64,000 bases of DNA, from contig BSBK01006427.1 in the NCBI GenBank assembly GCA_027943335.1, forward strand, positions 266,001 to 330,000, written 5' to 3'. Both the position numbers and the translations under genes were made by a program. The first letter of the stretch is position 1, and every line of letters starts with the position of its first letter. This document shows, one piece after another, positions 35,184 to 47,022 of the stretch. The DNA is from Chamaecyparis obtusa. Lineage: Eukaryota > Streptophyta > Pinopsida > Cupressales > Cupressaceae. The notes beneath the pieces are model-generated. The model worked only from the letters and a program-made list of their open reading frames with translations, had not been told where the DNA came from and did no database searches.

Positions 35184-36100
35184 TGTTGGAATGGAAAGAT
35201 AAGGGATTGAGAGGGGAGGGGTGAATCAGTACCTTCAAAACCTTTTAACTGAATAATCAATCTCCAAATAGTAGTAACTAATCTATCCAACTAAATCCAT
35301 TATTTGCAAAATTCATTCAATTGAATTGATAAATGTAAAGTACATGAAAATAAACATTAAATCAATCACATAACATAGATATTTTGGTTATGCCGAAACC
35401 CTTGTTAGAAGGTAAAAACTACAGTAGGGATGACACCCACAAATTATTCTCTACTATAGATAATAAAGTATGTCGGTTAAGGCTACAAATTGTCATCACT
35501 TCTGGTGAACTTACCCTATTAGGAGTAACAAAAGATCAACTAGATCTACAGTGTTAAAGGATTTAAATAGCACTACTTGAGTGTTTACTTGATTAAAATA
35601 TTTATGAACAGACTATTAAGTCTACTCTGTTAAGAGATTTTGCTAACTCTATTACAATGATAACAGAATAAGAAAAAGTATCTGTAAATAACAACTATAC
35701 TTTGTTTGAATCAAATCTATGATATAAAAAATAAATATTACATCTATGTGTATAAATTTGTCCTCTATTCTACTCGGTAGCAATGATTATTTCTAAATAA
35801 ATTGAATTGTATCTCTGATCACTGCTCATACATGAAAACCATGTCTGATGTCTTGAAGGCGGCTACCGCTTCAAGATCTTATTTCTCCTTATTTCACCTT
35901 TTTTGCACTTATCACCCCTGTGTCAAAATGACATGAATTAAAGATATATAGAAAACTTCTATGATTTCCATGATTTCCATGACCTATTTAGGTTTACATC
36001 TTAGGAAAACCTAAGATCTATGGTGTCCAAAATTAATTTAGATCTAAGTATTACATAGGAATCATCAATACATTTAATGATTACATCTACAATAAATTAT

Positions 36101-37694
36101 TGGTGCAGGAGCACACTCAATTTTTTTCTGATTTTAATTATTTTTCTTGTAAGGATTTCCCTAAGGTCATGTTGACCATGTTTTTAGGATCCACTTGGGA
36201 TTTGAGGTTCTTAGGTCCTAGGTAGAAGATGAAAGTCTTATTGTCTTTCCCTAGGATATTCAATGTGCTATTATGTCAAGCTTTAATATTCAGGTTTTGA
36301 GCATTAGAAATGATTTTGAGGGTCTAGATATATCCTAGGACTCCATGCTAGCTTCCTAAGTCCATTTGGGAGTAAGGTATGAAAAGTTGTCAATTTTGTT
36401 GTAAAAGTTGCTTAGCAACTTTTGCAACTTTTGTAAAGTTTCTTGGTCCACTAAACCTTAAGGACTTAAGTAGTGTTTAAGGGCTCAAAACCTCCCCAAA
36501 AACATAACCTAAGACTATTTATGCAATTTTTGGCTCATATCCCAAGGATAGAAGGAATACTATATGGAGGATCTATTTTGAAAGTGTGTACAGTTTGGTT
36601 TTTGAAGGCGATTTGTAAGAACAATGATTTAATGAAGGAATATTGAGTTAGATTTTGATCTCTTGATGGATATTGAGTGTTGATGTGTGGATCTAATTTA
36701 ATTTCCTATAATTATATTATATTTTTTTTAATCTTTTCCTAGCTTAGTTTTTATTCTTCAATAAACTCTTGTTCACTGGTTTCTACCAAGTGAGATGAGA
36801 ACATGTGGGTCTAGCTCACTATCACACTGTCCAATCTATACAGCCTTTTGGGGATAGTGAGTAGACTCCATGTATGTAATATATATGGAAGAAGGGGCCC
36901 TTTTGTGCATGCAAGGTATTTATACAATCTAGCCCTAGGCACGCCATAGTGAGCCTGACTAGGAAGGATTGAATGAAGAAGGGGAATAGCTTGCAGAGGA
37001 GAGATGGAAGATGCATGGTAGGAGTGGTAGGTCTAAATATGATCTATGCCAAGATCTAAATGAAAGGATAGGTATTGATCAATCCATTTGATCATCTAAA
37101 ACCATAAGACACTTCACTGAATCAAAGAAAGGCCTAAATCCCACCAAAACCACCTATTTGTGGTAAGGGTGTTGTACAGCTTAGGAGGGACCCAAAACCT
37201 CCATAATCCTTGAGAAATTTCCTTAATTAGGAAGGATCCATAATTTTTTTGCAAGGTTCTTTCAAAAAAATTAGGAGGAATTCCCTATTTTCTTGGAGAG
37301 GAGGCCTAATTGAGTCCTTCCTTATAGCCCTATTTTACAAAGGGAGTATGAGATTGGTAGAGAGGAATGATGAAGTGAAGTTTGGAACATATGTAATGAC
37401 ACTTTTTAAGACATTTTCCCACACCTCCTTTCCTCTGAAAGCTCCCTATTTCAATTAGAGGTGTTATACCCTTATTCTAGCCTAAGGGTCACTAGGTACA
37501 TGGAGGTGCCAGATGCTAAGAAGTTGTAGTTGTATTGTTGGATCAGTTTTGATAGATTGGTTGGGCCTAAGCCTAGAGGATAGAGCCATACTTGGCATAT
37601 TAGATGTCATTGGTGTAGGTGGATACACTTGAGGGTCACCAGGTGGACCTAAGAGCAAGGGCTTGTGATAAGCTCCTTCCCAACCTCCCTATTA
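36101..37694 (+). repeat. 5' LTR of gypsy-2
   Basis: 1594 bp, TGGTGCAGGAGC to CTCCCTATTA; the final CA has become TA. The inverted word AAAGTTGCTTAGCAACTTTTG lies near 36407. It pairs with 42400-43991, almost the same length. Confidence 0.9.
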
Positions 37695-37772
37695 GATTGC
37701 TATTAGAGAAGTTAAAGGTTTGTGAGTTAGTGTATATCTCTATATATTGGTGAATCAGTAGGGGAGAACAAG
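37695..37772 (+). other. Degenerate primer site and short leader of gypsy-2
   Basis: Right after the LTR, ATTGCTATTAGAG stands where gypsy-1 has ATTGGTATCAAAG, so the tRNA-Met-type site has at least two substitutions. The Gag frame follows about 65 bp later. Confidence 0.65.
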
Positions 37773-38974
37773 ATGGTGAAAAATGTAGAGCTATCAAGAG
37801 AAGTGGAAGATAAAAAGGAGAGGAATAGACTCCTTGAAGATGTCATTGATGAAATAAGGATCAAACTCCAAGAAGTAGTTGATCAGAGTACTCAAGAGAA
37901 AAACATAGATCTAAAAACAAAGATAAAGGCAAAAAGATTATTGATGAGGATGACATCATCCCTTAACCAGACCCTCCACTAAATGAAGAAACATTCTTGA
38001 AATAAATCAAAGCAATGAATGCAAAGGCATTTGAAGGAATACCATTATTTAGTGGGAAAATGGATATTGAGACAGTCATGGAATGGATTGAGGGGATGGA
38101 AAACCATTTCAAGTGTGAGGGTGTAACAGAAGCCCAAAAGGTTAAGGTTTCCAAATCAAGATTAAGAGGATCAGCCTTGACATGGTGGAAGTACTTGCAA
38201 GATGAAAGAGTTAGAATGGGCAAGCTACCTATAGAAAATTGGAAAGCCATGGTGACCAAGGTAAAGGAAAATTATTTTCCAGAAGACTATGAAATTCAAC
38301 TTCATAAAAAGAGATAGGGATTAAAAAAAAAGGACTTAGGTGTGGCCTCTTCTATAGAGGAGTTTCAGAAGATATGCCTTAGATCCAAGATTCAAGAAAA
38401 GGAATCCATTAAGGTGGCCAGATATTTTAGTGGTCTCAAATGGAACATCAAGGAAGAGATAATCTTGTGGACCCCAAAAACTATGCAAAGGTACCATCAA
38501 TTATCCCTCAAGATTGAAGGTAGGAACAAGAAGAAGGGAAACTCCAATAACATGGGTAGATGAAGAGGTAGAGACCAAGTGGGTCACCGAGGTGGTTACC
38601 AAGGTAGAGGTAATGAACACAAAAACCAAGGAGAGTCCAAGTTGGTTGAGCACAGAGGTGAATCAAATCATAGATGGGGCCATTTAGGAGGTAGGGGCCA
38701 CCAAGGAAGCTCAAATAGAGGTAGAAGTGTAGGCAAGGGTAGTTCATACTTTTCTACCATGAAATGTTACTATTGTGGACAATTGGGACACCTAGCTTAT
38801 AGGTGCCCAAACAAGCCATCTTCTTCCAATTTAGAGAAGATTGTTTCATACACCCAAGAGGAAACTTCAAGGGTCAAGTCACTAAAGATTAGCCACATTG
38901 ATTTAGAGATGGGTGAAAATATCATGTTTACAAGGGTTCTCATCAGGAAGCCAGCTAAGGAAGAACCAAGGTAG
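37773..38974 (+). pseudogene. gypsy-2 Gag
   Basis: Starts with an N-terminal helix-rich stretch (37773-37982, LSREVEDKKERNRLLEDVID) that looks like a coiled coil. It continues from 38015: IETVMEWIEGMENHFKCEG, GSALTWWKYLQDERV, KVKENYFPEDYEIQLH, and after a stop SIEEFQKICLRSKIQ and VARYFSGLKWN. An Arg/Gly-rich stretch leads to an intact zinc knuckle CYYCGQLGHLAYRC near 38765. Stops at 37981, 38315 and 38561 break it. Gag would form the particle and bind the RNA through the knuckle. Confidence 0.85.
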
Positions 38975-39007
38975 AGAAGGGCACTCTTTAGAGTGAAATG
39001 AAAGGTC

Positions 39008-39460
39008 ATGGAAAAGGTGTGCAAGGTGATTATTGACTCTAGTTCAATTGAAAACATCATAGCAGAAGAGAAAGTGAAGAAACTTAATCTTCCCAAGGTA
39101 CCTCACACTAATCCCTATAAAGTGACATGGCTAAACAAGGGCCAAGGTGTATTGGTTAATGAGAAAGTATGGATTGAGTTCTCTATTAGAGGTTACAAGG
39201 ACAAAATATTGTGTGATGTACTACCTATGGATGCATGCCACCTATTGCTAGGAAGTCCATGGTAATTTGATAGAGAAGCCATCTACAATGGCAAGGACAA
39301 TACTGCCACCTTCAAGAAAGATGGGAAATACTTCAAACTACAATCTTTGCTAGAGGAAGAAGGAGAGCATTCCAAGACTCCTACTTTATTGTTGAGTAGT
39401 GGGAAAGAGATGATAAGTGCACTCTAAGAAAAGGATAGTGCATGATATGTCATAGTGGTA
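39008..39460 (+). pseudogene. gypsy-2 protease remnant
   Basis: KVIIDSSSIENIIAEEKVKK opens the domain and LPMDACHLLLGSPW closes it at 39265, where a stop follows. The active-site triplet, DSG in gypsy-1, is DSS here, which would disable an aspartic protease. The linker to the reverse transcriptase (about 39270-39680) is broken by several stops. Confidence 0.8.
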
Positions 39461-39679
39461 AAGCCAAAAGAAGAGGAGAAGTCCATTCAAGCACCACTAC
39501 CAAATGAAATTTAGGAGATACTTGGTAAGTACAAGGATATTGTGAGTGATGAAGCACCTGCACCCCTTCCACCTAAGAGGTCCATAAGTGATCAAATTGA
39601 ATTCATTACAAGAGCCTCATTTCCAAACTGGGCAGCATACAAGCTTACACCGGAGAAGAATCAAGAGGTGGCTAGATAA

Positions 39680-40400
39680 GTCTAAGAGTTTCTTCATCAA
39701 GGACTCATCAAGAAGAGCATCAGTCCATGTACTATACTAGCGGTCTTAGCATCTATGAAAGGGGGAAAATGGAGGCTTTATAATGATTCAAGGACCATTA
39801 ACCAGATAAAAATAAGGTATAGGTTTCCCATACTTGGGATTGAGGATTTGATGGATTGTTTGGGAGGAGCACAATACTTCACCAAGATAGATCTCAAGAG
39901 TGGCTACCATCAGATTAGGATCAAGGATGGAGATGAGTGGATGATAGCCTTTAAAACTATTGAAGGGCTATATGAGTGGCTTGTAATGCCATTTGGGCTT
40001 ACTAATGCCCCTAGAACATTCATGAGGTTAAAGAATAAATTGCTCAAGGAGCACATAGGAAGATTTGTGATGGTATATCTTGATGATATACTTATCTTCA
40101 GCAAGACAAAGGAGAACACTTGACACATGTGGAGACTGTGCTCAAGATGCTGCATGAGGAGTAACTATCAATCAATCTAGAGAAATGTGAATTTATCAAA
40201 CAAGAGCTAGTTTATTTAGGTTTTCTGGTATCCAAGGGTCAACTAAAAATGGATCCAAGAAAGGTGAAAGCAATCACAAATTTGCCTACACCTACCATAG
40301 GGACAAAAGTAAGGATTTTCCATGGACTTGGATAATTTTATAAGAAGTTCATAAGGAACTTTAGTGGCATATGTGCACTAGTCCTAGATACCATAAAGGG
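39680..40400 (+). pseudogene. gypsy-2 reverse transcriptase
   Basis: Frame 39755-40123 holds KGGKWRLYNDSRTINQIKIR, YFTKIDLKSGYHQI, MPFGLTNAPRTFMR and the active site YLDDILIFSK near 40074. It ends shortly after, by a frameshift near 40120. The connection (ELVYLGFLVSKGQ, KKFIRNFSGI) continues to about 40400 with stops. All catalytic Asp positions are present. Confidence 0.88.
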
Positions 40401-40404
40401 TCGA

Positions 40405-40905
40405 GTGAAGACTAAGTTCAAATGTATAGTAGAAGCCATCAAATCATTTGAAGAGTTGAAGCAACAAGTGGCAACACAACCCATCTTCCTATTACCTAGC
40501 TTTGATAAACTATTCACTTTGGAGTGTGATGCAAGTGGTATAGTAGTTGGAGGAGTGTTGAGCCAAGAATTTGGGCCCATAGCCTTTTTCAGTGAGAAGC
40601 TTAATGAAGCTAAGAATAAGTATTCATCATATGACTTGGAGCTATATGCACTAGTTTAGTCACTAAGGAAGTGGAGGCACTACCTCCTTCCTAAGGAATT
40701 CGTAGTGTTCACTAATAATCAAGCACTTAGCTATATAAACACACAAGAGAAGTTGAGCAATAGGAACTTGAAATGGATGGAGTACTTTCAAGCCTTCACC
40801 TTCACCATCAAATAGAAGAAGGGACACTTGAACAAGGTAGTAGATGCACTAAGTAGGAGGTTGTTGATAGTGCAAGAAATTCAGTTACAAAGCATTGGCA
40901 TTGAG
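40405..40905 (+). pseudogene. gypsy-2 RNase H
   Basis: Frame 40405-40659 carries FTLECDASGIVVGGVLSQ and SYDLELYALV, then a stop where the next codon was probably CAG. After it come SLRKWRHYLLPKEFVVFTNN (the third catalytic position DN has become NN), SYINTQEKLSN and LNKVVDALSRR. Several changes make it non-functional. Confidence 0.83.
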
Positions 40906-41989
40906 AGTTTCAAAGAACTATATGGTGAGGATGAAGACTTCTCTAAAGCATACAAGGTATGTTTTAAATTTGAAAACCATTTTCATAGTCTATTCTCTAA
41001 ATACACTTTGAAAAGTGGGCTATTGTTTAAAGGGAATAAACTATGTGTTCCCAAAGGCTCAATGAGAGAAAATATCATCCAATAGAAACACAATGGAAGT
41101 TTGAGTGTACACTTTGGCATCAACAAGACATTGGATTTGGTACAAAGATTTTACTATTGGCCCAAGTTTCCAAGGGATGTTAGGAGATATGTAGAAGAAT
41201 GTGTGGTGTGTGTGAAATAAAAAGGGGGAGCTAGCAATGCAGGTTTGCATCAAACTTTCCCAATCCAAATAGGTGATGGGAGTGCATAAGAATGGACTTT
41301 GTCTTAGGTCTCCCTAAAACCAAAATAGGGTTGGATAGTGTATATGTAGTGGTGGATAGATTCAGTAAGATGAGTCACTTTATTCCTTGTAGGACCACTC
41401 ATGATGCAAGCTACATAGCTCATTTGTTTTTTAAATAGATTGTAAGGATTCATGGTTTTCCTTTAAGCATTGTGTTTGATAGGGATGTGAAGTTCATGAG
41501 TCACTTTTGGAAGACTCTATGGAGGAGACTAGGCACAAACCTATCATTTGGGTCAGCATACCATCCCCAAATGGATGGGAAGACTGAGATAATAAATAGG
41601 GTTCTAGGCAACCTATTGAGATGCCTCACTAAAGAGTATGGGAAAACATGGGACATGATCCTTCCCCAAGAAAAGTATGCCTACAATGATAGCATAAAGA
41701 GGACCATAGGGAGAAGTCCATTTGAGGTTGTATATGGGATGCATCCAAGAGGGGTGTGTGAGATCAGAGATTAGGAACCATGGAGAATAGGAGTGGCCAT
41801 GCTAAAGTTTTTTCTCAGACCATGAAGGAAGTACATGAAAAAGTTAAGAAGACAATCATTGAAGCAACCCATAAACTAAAAACCAAGGTGGACATGTCAA
41901 GAAAGGACATAAAATTTTCAATTGGAGACCATGCCATGGTACATCTCAACAAGTCAAGACTACAAAAGGGAATACAAACCAAACTATAG
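40906..41989 (+). pseudogene. gypsy-2 integrase
   Basis: The N-terminal part (KGNKLCVPKGSMRENIIQ, stop, KHNGSLSVHFGINKT) is followed by a damaged zinc site and core. [20 protein letters not shown] lies near 41345, FDRDVKFMSHFWKTLW at 41475, SAYHPQMDGKTEI near 41560 and YAYNDSIKRTIGRSPFEVVY near 41680. The second catalytic Asp and the Glu region are readable; the first Asp region is broken. The C-terminal part (IGDHAMVHLNKSRLQKG) ends with a stop at 41989. Confidence 0.83.
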
Positions 41990-42372
41990 ATGAAGAGAGT
42001 GGAGCCTTGTAAGGTAATATCTAAGTATGGTAACAATGCCTACAAGGTAGAACTCTCAGAAGACCTGAACATTTCACTGGTGTTCAATTTGGTAGATTTG
42101 ATCAAATTCAAGGGGCCATTATCTAAGATCAATCAGAACAGTGGAGAAATTCTTAAAGACATCAATGATACAGTCCTTCCTCCTAAAGAGAAGCCATAGG
42201 CTTAAAGGGCTCTTGATTCAAGAGAAAAGAAGAAGACAAGGAACATGGTATACATGGAGCACCTCATCAAGTGGAAGGGGTGTCCTGAATCTAAAGAAAC
42301 CTCAGTAGAAGAGGTTGAATTCAAGAAGTATGGCATATATACATTTATCCTCTCCTCCACAATACCTTAAAC
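41990..42372 (+). pseudogene. gypsy-2 integrase tail and chromodomain
   Basis: Frame 41990-42199 carries RVEPCKVISKYGNNAYKVEL. Past two stops, near 42245-42340, the frame reads VYMEHLIKWKGCPESKETSV and EFKKYGI, a recognisable chromodomain (YLIKWKG...TWE....F...GI). A stop follows before the poly-purine tract. This identifies the lineage as a chromovirus more clearly than the gypsy-1 tail does. Confidence 0.78.
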
Positions 42373-42381
42373 CTATTGTGT

Positions 42382-42399
42382 GTGTAGAGGGGAGGAGTA
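42382..42399 (+). other. Poly-purine tract of gypsy-2
   Basis: GTGTAGAGGGGAGGAGTA directly before the 3' LTR start TGGTACC. Confidence 0.8.
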
Positions 42400-43991
42400 T
42401 GGTACCAGAGCACCCTTAATTTTTGTCTAATTTAAAGTTTTTTTCTTTTAAGGATTTCCCTAAGGTCATGTTGACCATGTTTTTGGGATCCACTTGGGAT
42501 TTGAGGTTCTTAGGTCTCAGGTAGAAGATGAAAGTCTTATTGTCTTTCCCTAGGATATTAAATGTGATATGATGTCAAGCCTTATTATTAAGGTTTTGAG
42601 CATTAGAAATTATTTTTAGGGTCTAGATATACCCTAGGACTCCATTCTAGCTTCCTAAGTCCATTTGGGAGAAAGGTATGAAAAGTTATCAATTTTGTTG
42701 TAAAAGTTACTTAGCAACTTTTGCAACTTTTGTAAAGTTTCTCGGTCCACTAAGGCTTAAGGCCTTAGGTGGTGTTTAAGGGCTCAAAACCTCACCAAAA
42801 ACCTAACATAAGACTATTTATGCAATTTTTGGCTCATATCCCGAGGTTAGAAGGAATACTGTATGGAGGATCTATCTTGAAAGTGTGCATAGTCTAGTTT
42901 TTTAAGGAGATTTATAAGAACACTAATTTAATGAAGGAATGTTGAGATATTTTTTGATCTCTTGATGGATATTGAGTGTTTATGTGTTGATCTACTTTCA
43001 TTTCTTGCAATTAGATTAGATTTTATTTATCTTTTCCTAGCTTAGTTTTAATTCTTCAATAAACTCGTGCTCACTAGTTTCTACCAAGTGAGCTGAGAAC
43101 ATGTGGGTCTAGCTCACTATCCCACAATCCAATCTATATATCCTTTTTGGGATAGTTAGTATACTCCATGTATTTAATATATAGGGAAGCTGGGGCCCTG
43201 GTGTGCATGCAAGGTATTTATAAAATTCAGCCCTAGGCGAGCCATGGTGAGCTCGCCTAGGAAGGATTAAATGAAGAAGGGGAATAGCTTGTACAGGAGA
43301 GATGGAAGATGCATAGTAGGAGTTAGAGGTCTTGGATATGGTCTATGCCAAGATCTGAATGCAAGGATAGGGAGTGATTAGTTCATTTGATCAGCTAAAA
43401 CCATAAGACACTTCACTGAATCAGAGAAAGGCCTAAATCCCACCAAAACCACCTATTTTTGGCAAGGGGGTTATACGGCCTAGGAGGGATCCAAAACCTC
43501 CAGAATCCTTGAGACATTTTCTCACTTAGGAAGGATCCATAATTTTTTTGTATGGTTTTTTGGGAAAAATAAGGAGGAATGCCCTATTTTCTTGAAGAGG
43601 ATGCCTAATTGAGTCCTTCCTTGTAGCCCTATTTTACAAAGGAAGTATGAGATCATTAGAGGAATGATAAAGTGAAGTTTGGAACATGTGTAATGACACT
43701 TTTTAAGACATTTTCCCACACCTTTCCTCTGCAAGCTAGTCCCTAGTTCAATTGGAGGTGTTATACCGTTATTCTAGCCTAAGGGTCACTAGGTACATGG
43801 AGGTGCTAGATGCTAATAATTTTTAGTTGTATTGTTCATTCATTTTTGGTAGATTGGTTGGGCCTAAGACTGAGGGATATAACCATCCTTAGCATCCTAT
43901 AGGTCATTAGTGTAGGTAGATACACTTGAGGGTCACCAGGAAGACCTAAGAGAAAGGACTTGTGATAAGATCCTTCCCAAACTCCCTATCA
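42400..43991 (+). repeat. 3' LTR of gypsy-2
   Basis: 1592 bp, TGGTACCAGAGC to CTCCCTATCA. It keeps the terminal CA that the 5' LTR has lost. The inverted word around AGTTACTTAGCAACTTTTG lies near 42705, with one arm now changed relative to the 5' LTR. Confidence 0.9.
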
Positions 43992-44394
43992 ATGATCCTC
44001 AATCTTGGTAAAATGTTATTTGAATCCTTGTAACCATTTACATAGATAAATGTGCCATAACTGATTACTATGTCATTTCTTGGATTTCTTGGTAAACACA
44101 TCCAATTTTGCTCGGTGAATATACTGGTGCTCGGTGTCTAATGTGCTCGGTGTTTAATGACGCTCAGTATCACTATACTCTGATGCTTGGTAAAACTACT
44201 CAGGTGCCTGATTAAACCTATTTACTATTAACTCTTAGTTCTACCTTGTGAATACTCAATATGAAGACTTGTTTGTTTAACTGACTAGCATATTGTAACT
44301 TGAAGTTCTTCCTTTTACCGACTCATCACCATAGATAAATGACTAATCCACTTTGATACTAATGACAACATATAATGCTAAAATAGAGATAATA

Positions 44395-44552
44395 ATCTCC
44401 CACTTTGGCATTAGTATTAAGATTTGTAATGTATATGAATTGGTATATTTCAAATTGTCCTTATACTTCATATACACATAACTCAAAATTTCTCAAAAAA
44501 AATTCAATACTTTCCCTCAGTGCATGCTCCTGGTATGTATATAGTACACTTA

Positions 44553-44553
<1 letters not shown>
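44395..44553 (-). other. Remainder of copia internal sequence next to its poly-purine tract
   Basis: The first 16 bases are the poly-purine tract of the copia whose LTR ends at about 44394. The rest is AT-rich and without recognisable coding capacity. It ends at the microsatellite. Confidence 0.5.

Positions 44554-44641
<88 letters not shown>
44554..44641. repeat. (AT)n(GT)n microsatellite
   Basis: About 58 bp of pure AT dinucleotides (44554-44612), then about 30 bp of pure GT, directly against the LTR that begins TGTTAG. Such tracts mutate by slippage. Long open frames across it (for example 44405-44671) are artefacts of the repeat. Confidence 0.95.
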
Positions 44642-44644
<3 letters not shown>

Positions 44645-45845
44645 GAAAGTAAAGTCCACCAAGATAACTGAGAAGGGGGGGGGGGGGGTGAATCCGTTAT
44701 CGGATAATTATAACTTTTAACATCTTCAACAACATTTAACCATCTAAGTAATGCAATTACTAACCATACAAAGATATTCATACACATTGACACAATAACA
44801 CAAGATATGTTGACTAGGAAACCTCTTGATCAAAGAGTAAACCCCGATGGGAATGATGCCCACAAATGATGCACTAATATGAATATTCCTTGTGAGAGGA
44901 TGGAATCTCTTAGGAGTCTTATGAAATACATTTAGTACATATAAATCCCTGTTAGGAGATTTTGAATCCCTGTTAAAAGATTCTAACCCTGTTAAGAGTT
45001 ATAGAAGACAAAAGGACCCACTGCCCAAACAGCTTCAGGGTAAGATCACTGAACTCACTATCCAAATAAACTTAATATTATTCAGTAGAATAATATGAAA
45101 TATTTTACCTTCTTACTATGCCAAACCACACTCACTGCTACACTAGATCTCAATTCTAGATCTTTGTACTTTGCATGTCTTCCTTCACAATTTTGCTTTC
45201 ACAACCTCTTAGGCTCTTTTCTTCACTTCATGCTTACATTTACATGCAACCAAAACCATGCTCATACTAATTTCATATATCAACTAAATACAATAAGGAA
45301 AAAAATTCCTTCCTTTATACCACACTCAAATAATTACAAATGAGTCGGCACACAAATACAAAATAAAAGTTTCCATATGCTACATCAGAATTACATAAAA
45401 CTGTCAGCTTCCAAATGCAATAACTCTTCACTCATGTGACCTCAAATTTTTCATAGTGAACCACATCACATTCAATGTGTCTCAAAATTTCCTTTAACTA
45501 CATAAAACCAAATTCCATCCCGATTAGGAGATATCATCTGATTTCCACAAACCGCTACTCAGGAACACTATCTAAATATTGCTTTTACCAAAATACTCAT
45601 AACTTTCATGAATCAATGAATTACTATCTGTGCTCTTAACCATAGAAAAATAACATATAAAATAGTATAATATCAACATCACATAGCTCCAACTATAATA
45701 TCCCATGTGCTCTAATCAAGACACTGTCTACTTCTCTACTAGTCTCCAGAAGATCACTGTGTTGACATCAATGACAATCATAGTCATGAATGCAACAATA
45801 ATTGCTACAGAATGTCTACCAACATTCAGATTTCATTCCTAAAAA
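44640..45845 (-). repeat. 3' LTR of copia-3
   Basis: Plus start TGTTAGAAAG at 44640. A run of 14 G follows at 44675-44688, in the same GAG(G)nTGAATC block as the other copia LTRs of the window. The right end, near 45845, is set by the poly-purine tract (minus GCCAATGGGGGAGAT at about 45846-45860) and is approximate. Only one LTR of this element is in the window, so identity cannot be checked against a partner. Confidence 0.7.
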
Positions 45846-46214
45846 TCTCCCCCATTGGCATTGATGGCAACATAGATGAAAAACATCCAATGTTCCAAAA
45901 ATCCAATACTACTGCACTCTTGCACTGATACTCTGAAAGTTCTTCAAATCTTCTTCATCAATCAAATCTTGCTTCGTTATCCTATTAAGTTCTCTCCAAA
46001 AAATGTTCTATATTTTTTCATGTATACTTCTGCCCCATTGACATCAATGATAAAAATTTCATCACTATGTCAACAACTCAATGTCCAAAGACACTATTTC
46101 AGAAAATACATTCACAAGAGTCCTCATGACTCAGCTCAGATACACATACTCCCCCATAGAGGAAGTACCAACATCCAATCCAGAAAAAAGATAGGGCACA
46201 TAGACCACTGGACG

Positions 46215-47022
46215 GATGCACTCAACTACATCATTACTCAAAAGTAGGCTAGGGCATAACCCCAAGCATACCTCTCAGATATTCAAATGTATCCTTAGGC
46301 AAAGGCTTTGTAAATATGTCTACTATCTATTCCTTTGTGCTTATGTACCCCAGTCTGACTTCTTTCTCAGCAACTTTCTCTCTTACAACATGATACTTGA
46401 TCTCTATATGCTTAGTCTTAGAATGCAATATAGGATTCTTAGACATACTGACTGTCCTAGTGTTGTCACAATGTATGACAATAGGCTCAACAAACTTAAT
46501 TCCAGTATCCTTCAACATCTACTTCATCCAAATTATCTGGTTACAATTGTTTGCTACTGCTACATATTATGCTTCTGCTGTACTCTATGAAATACAATTT
46601 TTCTTCTTACTCAACCAGGAGACCAATCTTCCTCCAAGAAAAAAGGATCCACCACTGGTGCTTTTCTTATCATCAACACTACCTCCCCAATCAGCATCTA
46701 TATATGCGCATAGGGTGAAATCATCAGATTTTTCATACCACAATCCATAGTCCATTGTGCCTCTTAAATATCTCAATATCCTCTTTACTACTGCATAATG
46801 TGACTCTCTAGGTTCAGCTTGAAATCTTGCTACCATGCCAATTGAATGTTGTATATCTGGTCTAGTGTGTGTTAAGTATTTCAATCCTCCAATCATGGAT
46901 CTATATTTCTTTTGCTCAACTGCTAGTGTTTTATCTTTGCTTGATAGTTTGTGTCCTGTAACCATAAGTGTTCCAACTAGTTTACAGTTTTCCATTCTAA
47001 ATCTTTTTAGAAAATCATTCAA
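46215..47022 (-). pseudogene. copia-3 RNase H and end of reverse transcriptase
   Basis: Frame 47022-46585 starts with the end of the reverse transcriptase (MNDFLKRFRMENCKLVGTLM, then YRSMIGGLKYLTHTRPDIQ). The RNase H follows: CAYIDADWGGSVDDKKSTSG, then GGRLVSWLSKKKNCIS. After a frame change, 46518-46327 carries IVIHCDNTRTVSMSKNPILH and KHIEIKYHVVREKV. The final IFTKPLP-like motif lies just below 46327 after a stop. All the usual copia RNase H landmarks are present, split over at least three frames. Confidence 0.87.

Larger units (their letters stand above)
36101..43991 (+). mobile_element. Complete Ty3/gypsy chromovirus (gypsy-2)
   Basis: A 7.9-kb plus-strand element with LTRs at 36101-37694 and 42400-43991, a degenerate primer site, a poly-purine tract, and the order Gag, protease, reverse transcriptase, RNase H, integrase, chromodomain. 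The flanking 5-mers ATTAT (36096-36100) and ATGAT (43992-43996) differ at one base and are probably a decayed target duplication. Its proteins closely resemble gypsy-1, but the LTRs belong to a different subfamily. It lies in opposite orientation to gypsy-1, 6.7 kb away. Confidence 0.9.
35184..44394 (-). mobile_element. Minus-strand copia LTR split by gypsy-2
   Basis: The plus strand starts with TGTTGGAATGG at 35184 and carries the GAGGGGAGGGGTGAATCAG block. It runs to 36095, then resumes at 43997 after gypsy-2, and ends about 44394. The net length is about 1.3 kb. Just beyond the end, 44395-44410 reads TCTCCCACTTTGGCAT; on the minus strand this is ATGCCAAAGTGGGAGA, the usual copia poly-purine tract. 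So this is a 3' LTR of a minus-strand element whose body to the right is largely missing. Boundaries are good to a few bases on the left only. Confidence 0.62.

Noticed and set aside
44405..44793. Open frames on both strands over the dinucleotide repeat (Tyr/Ile and Thr/His runs)
   Set aside because: They are produced by the (AT)n(GT)n tract itself; no domain or conserved frame.
46216..46750. Long plus-strand frames with hydrophobic stretches (46216-46590, 46397-46750)
   Set aside because: They lie opposite the copia-3 RNase H, which explains the sequence on the minus strand.
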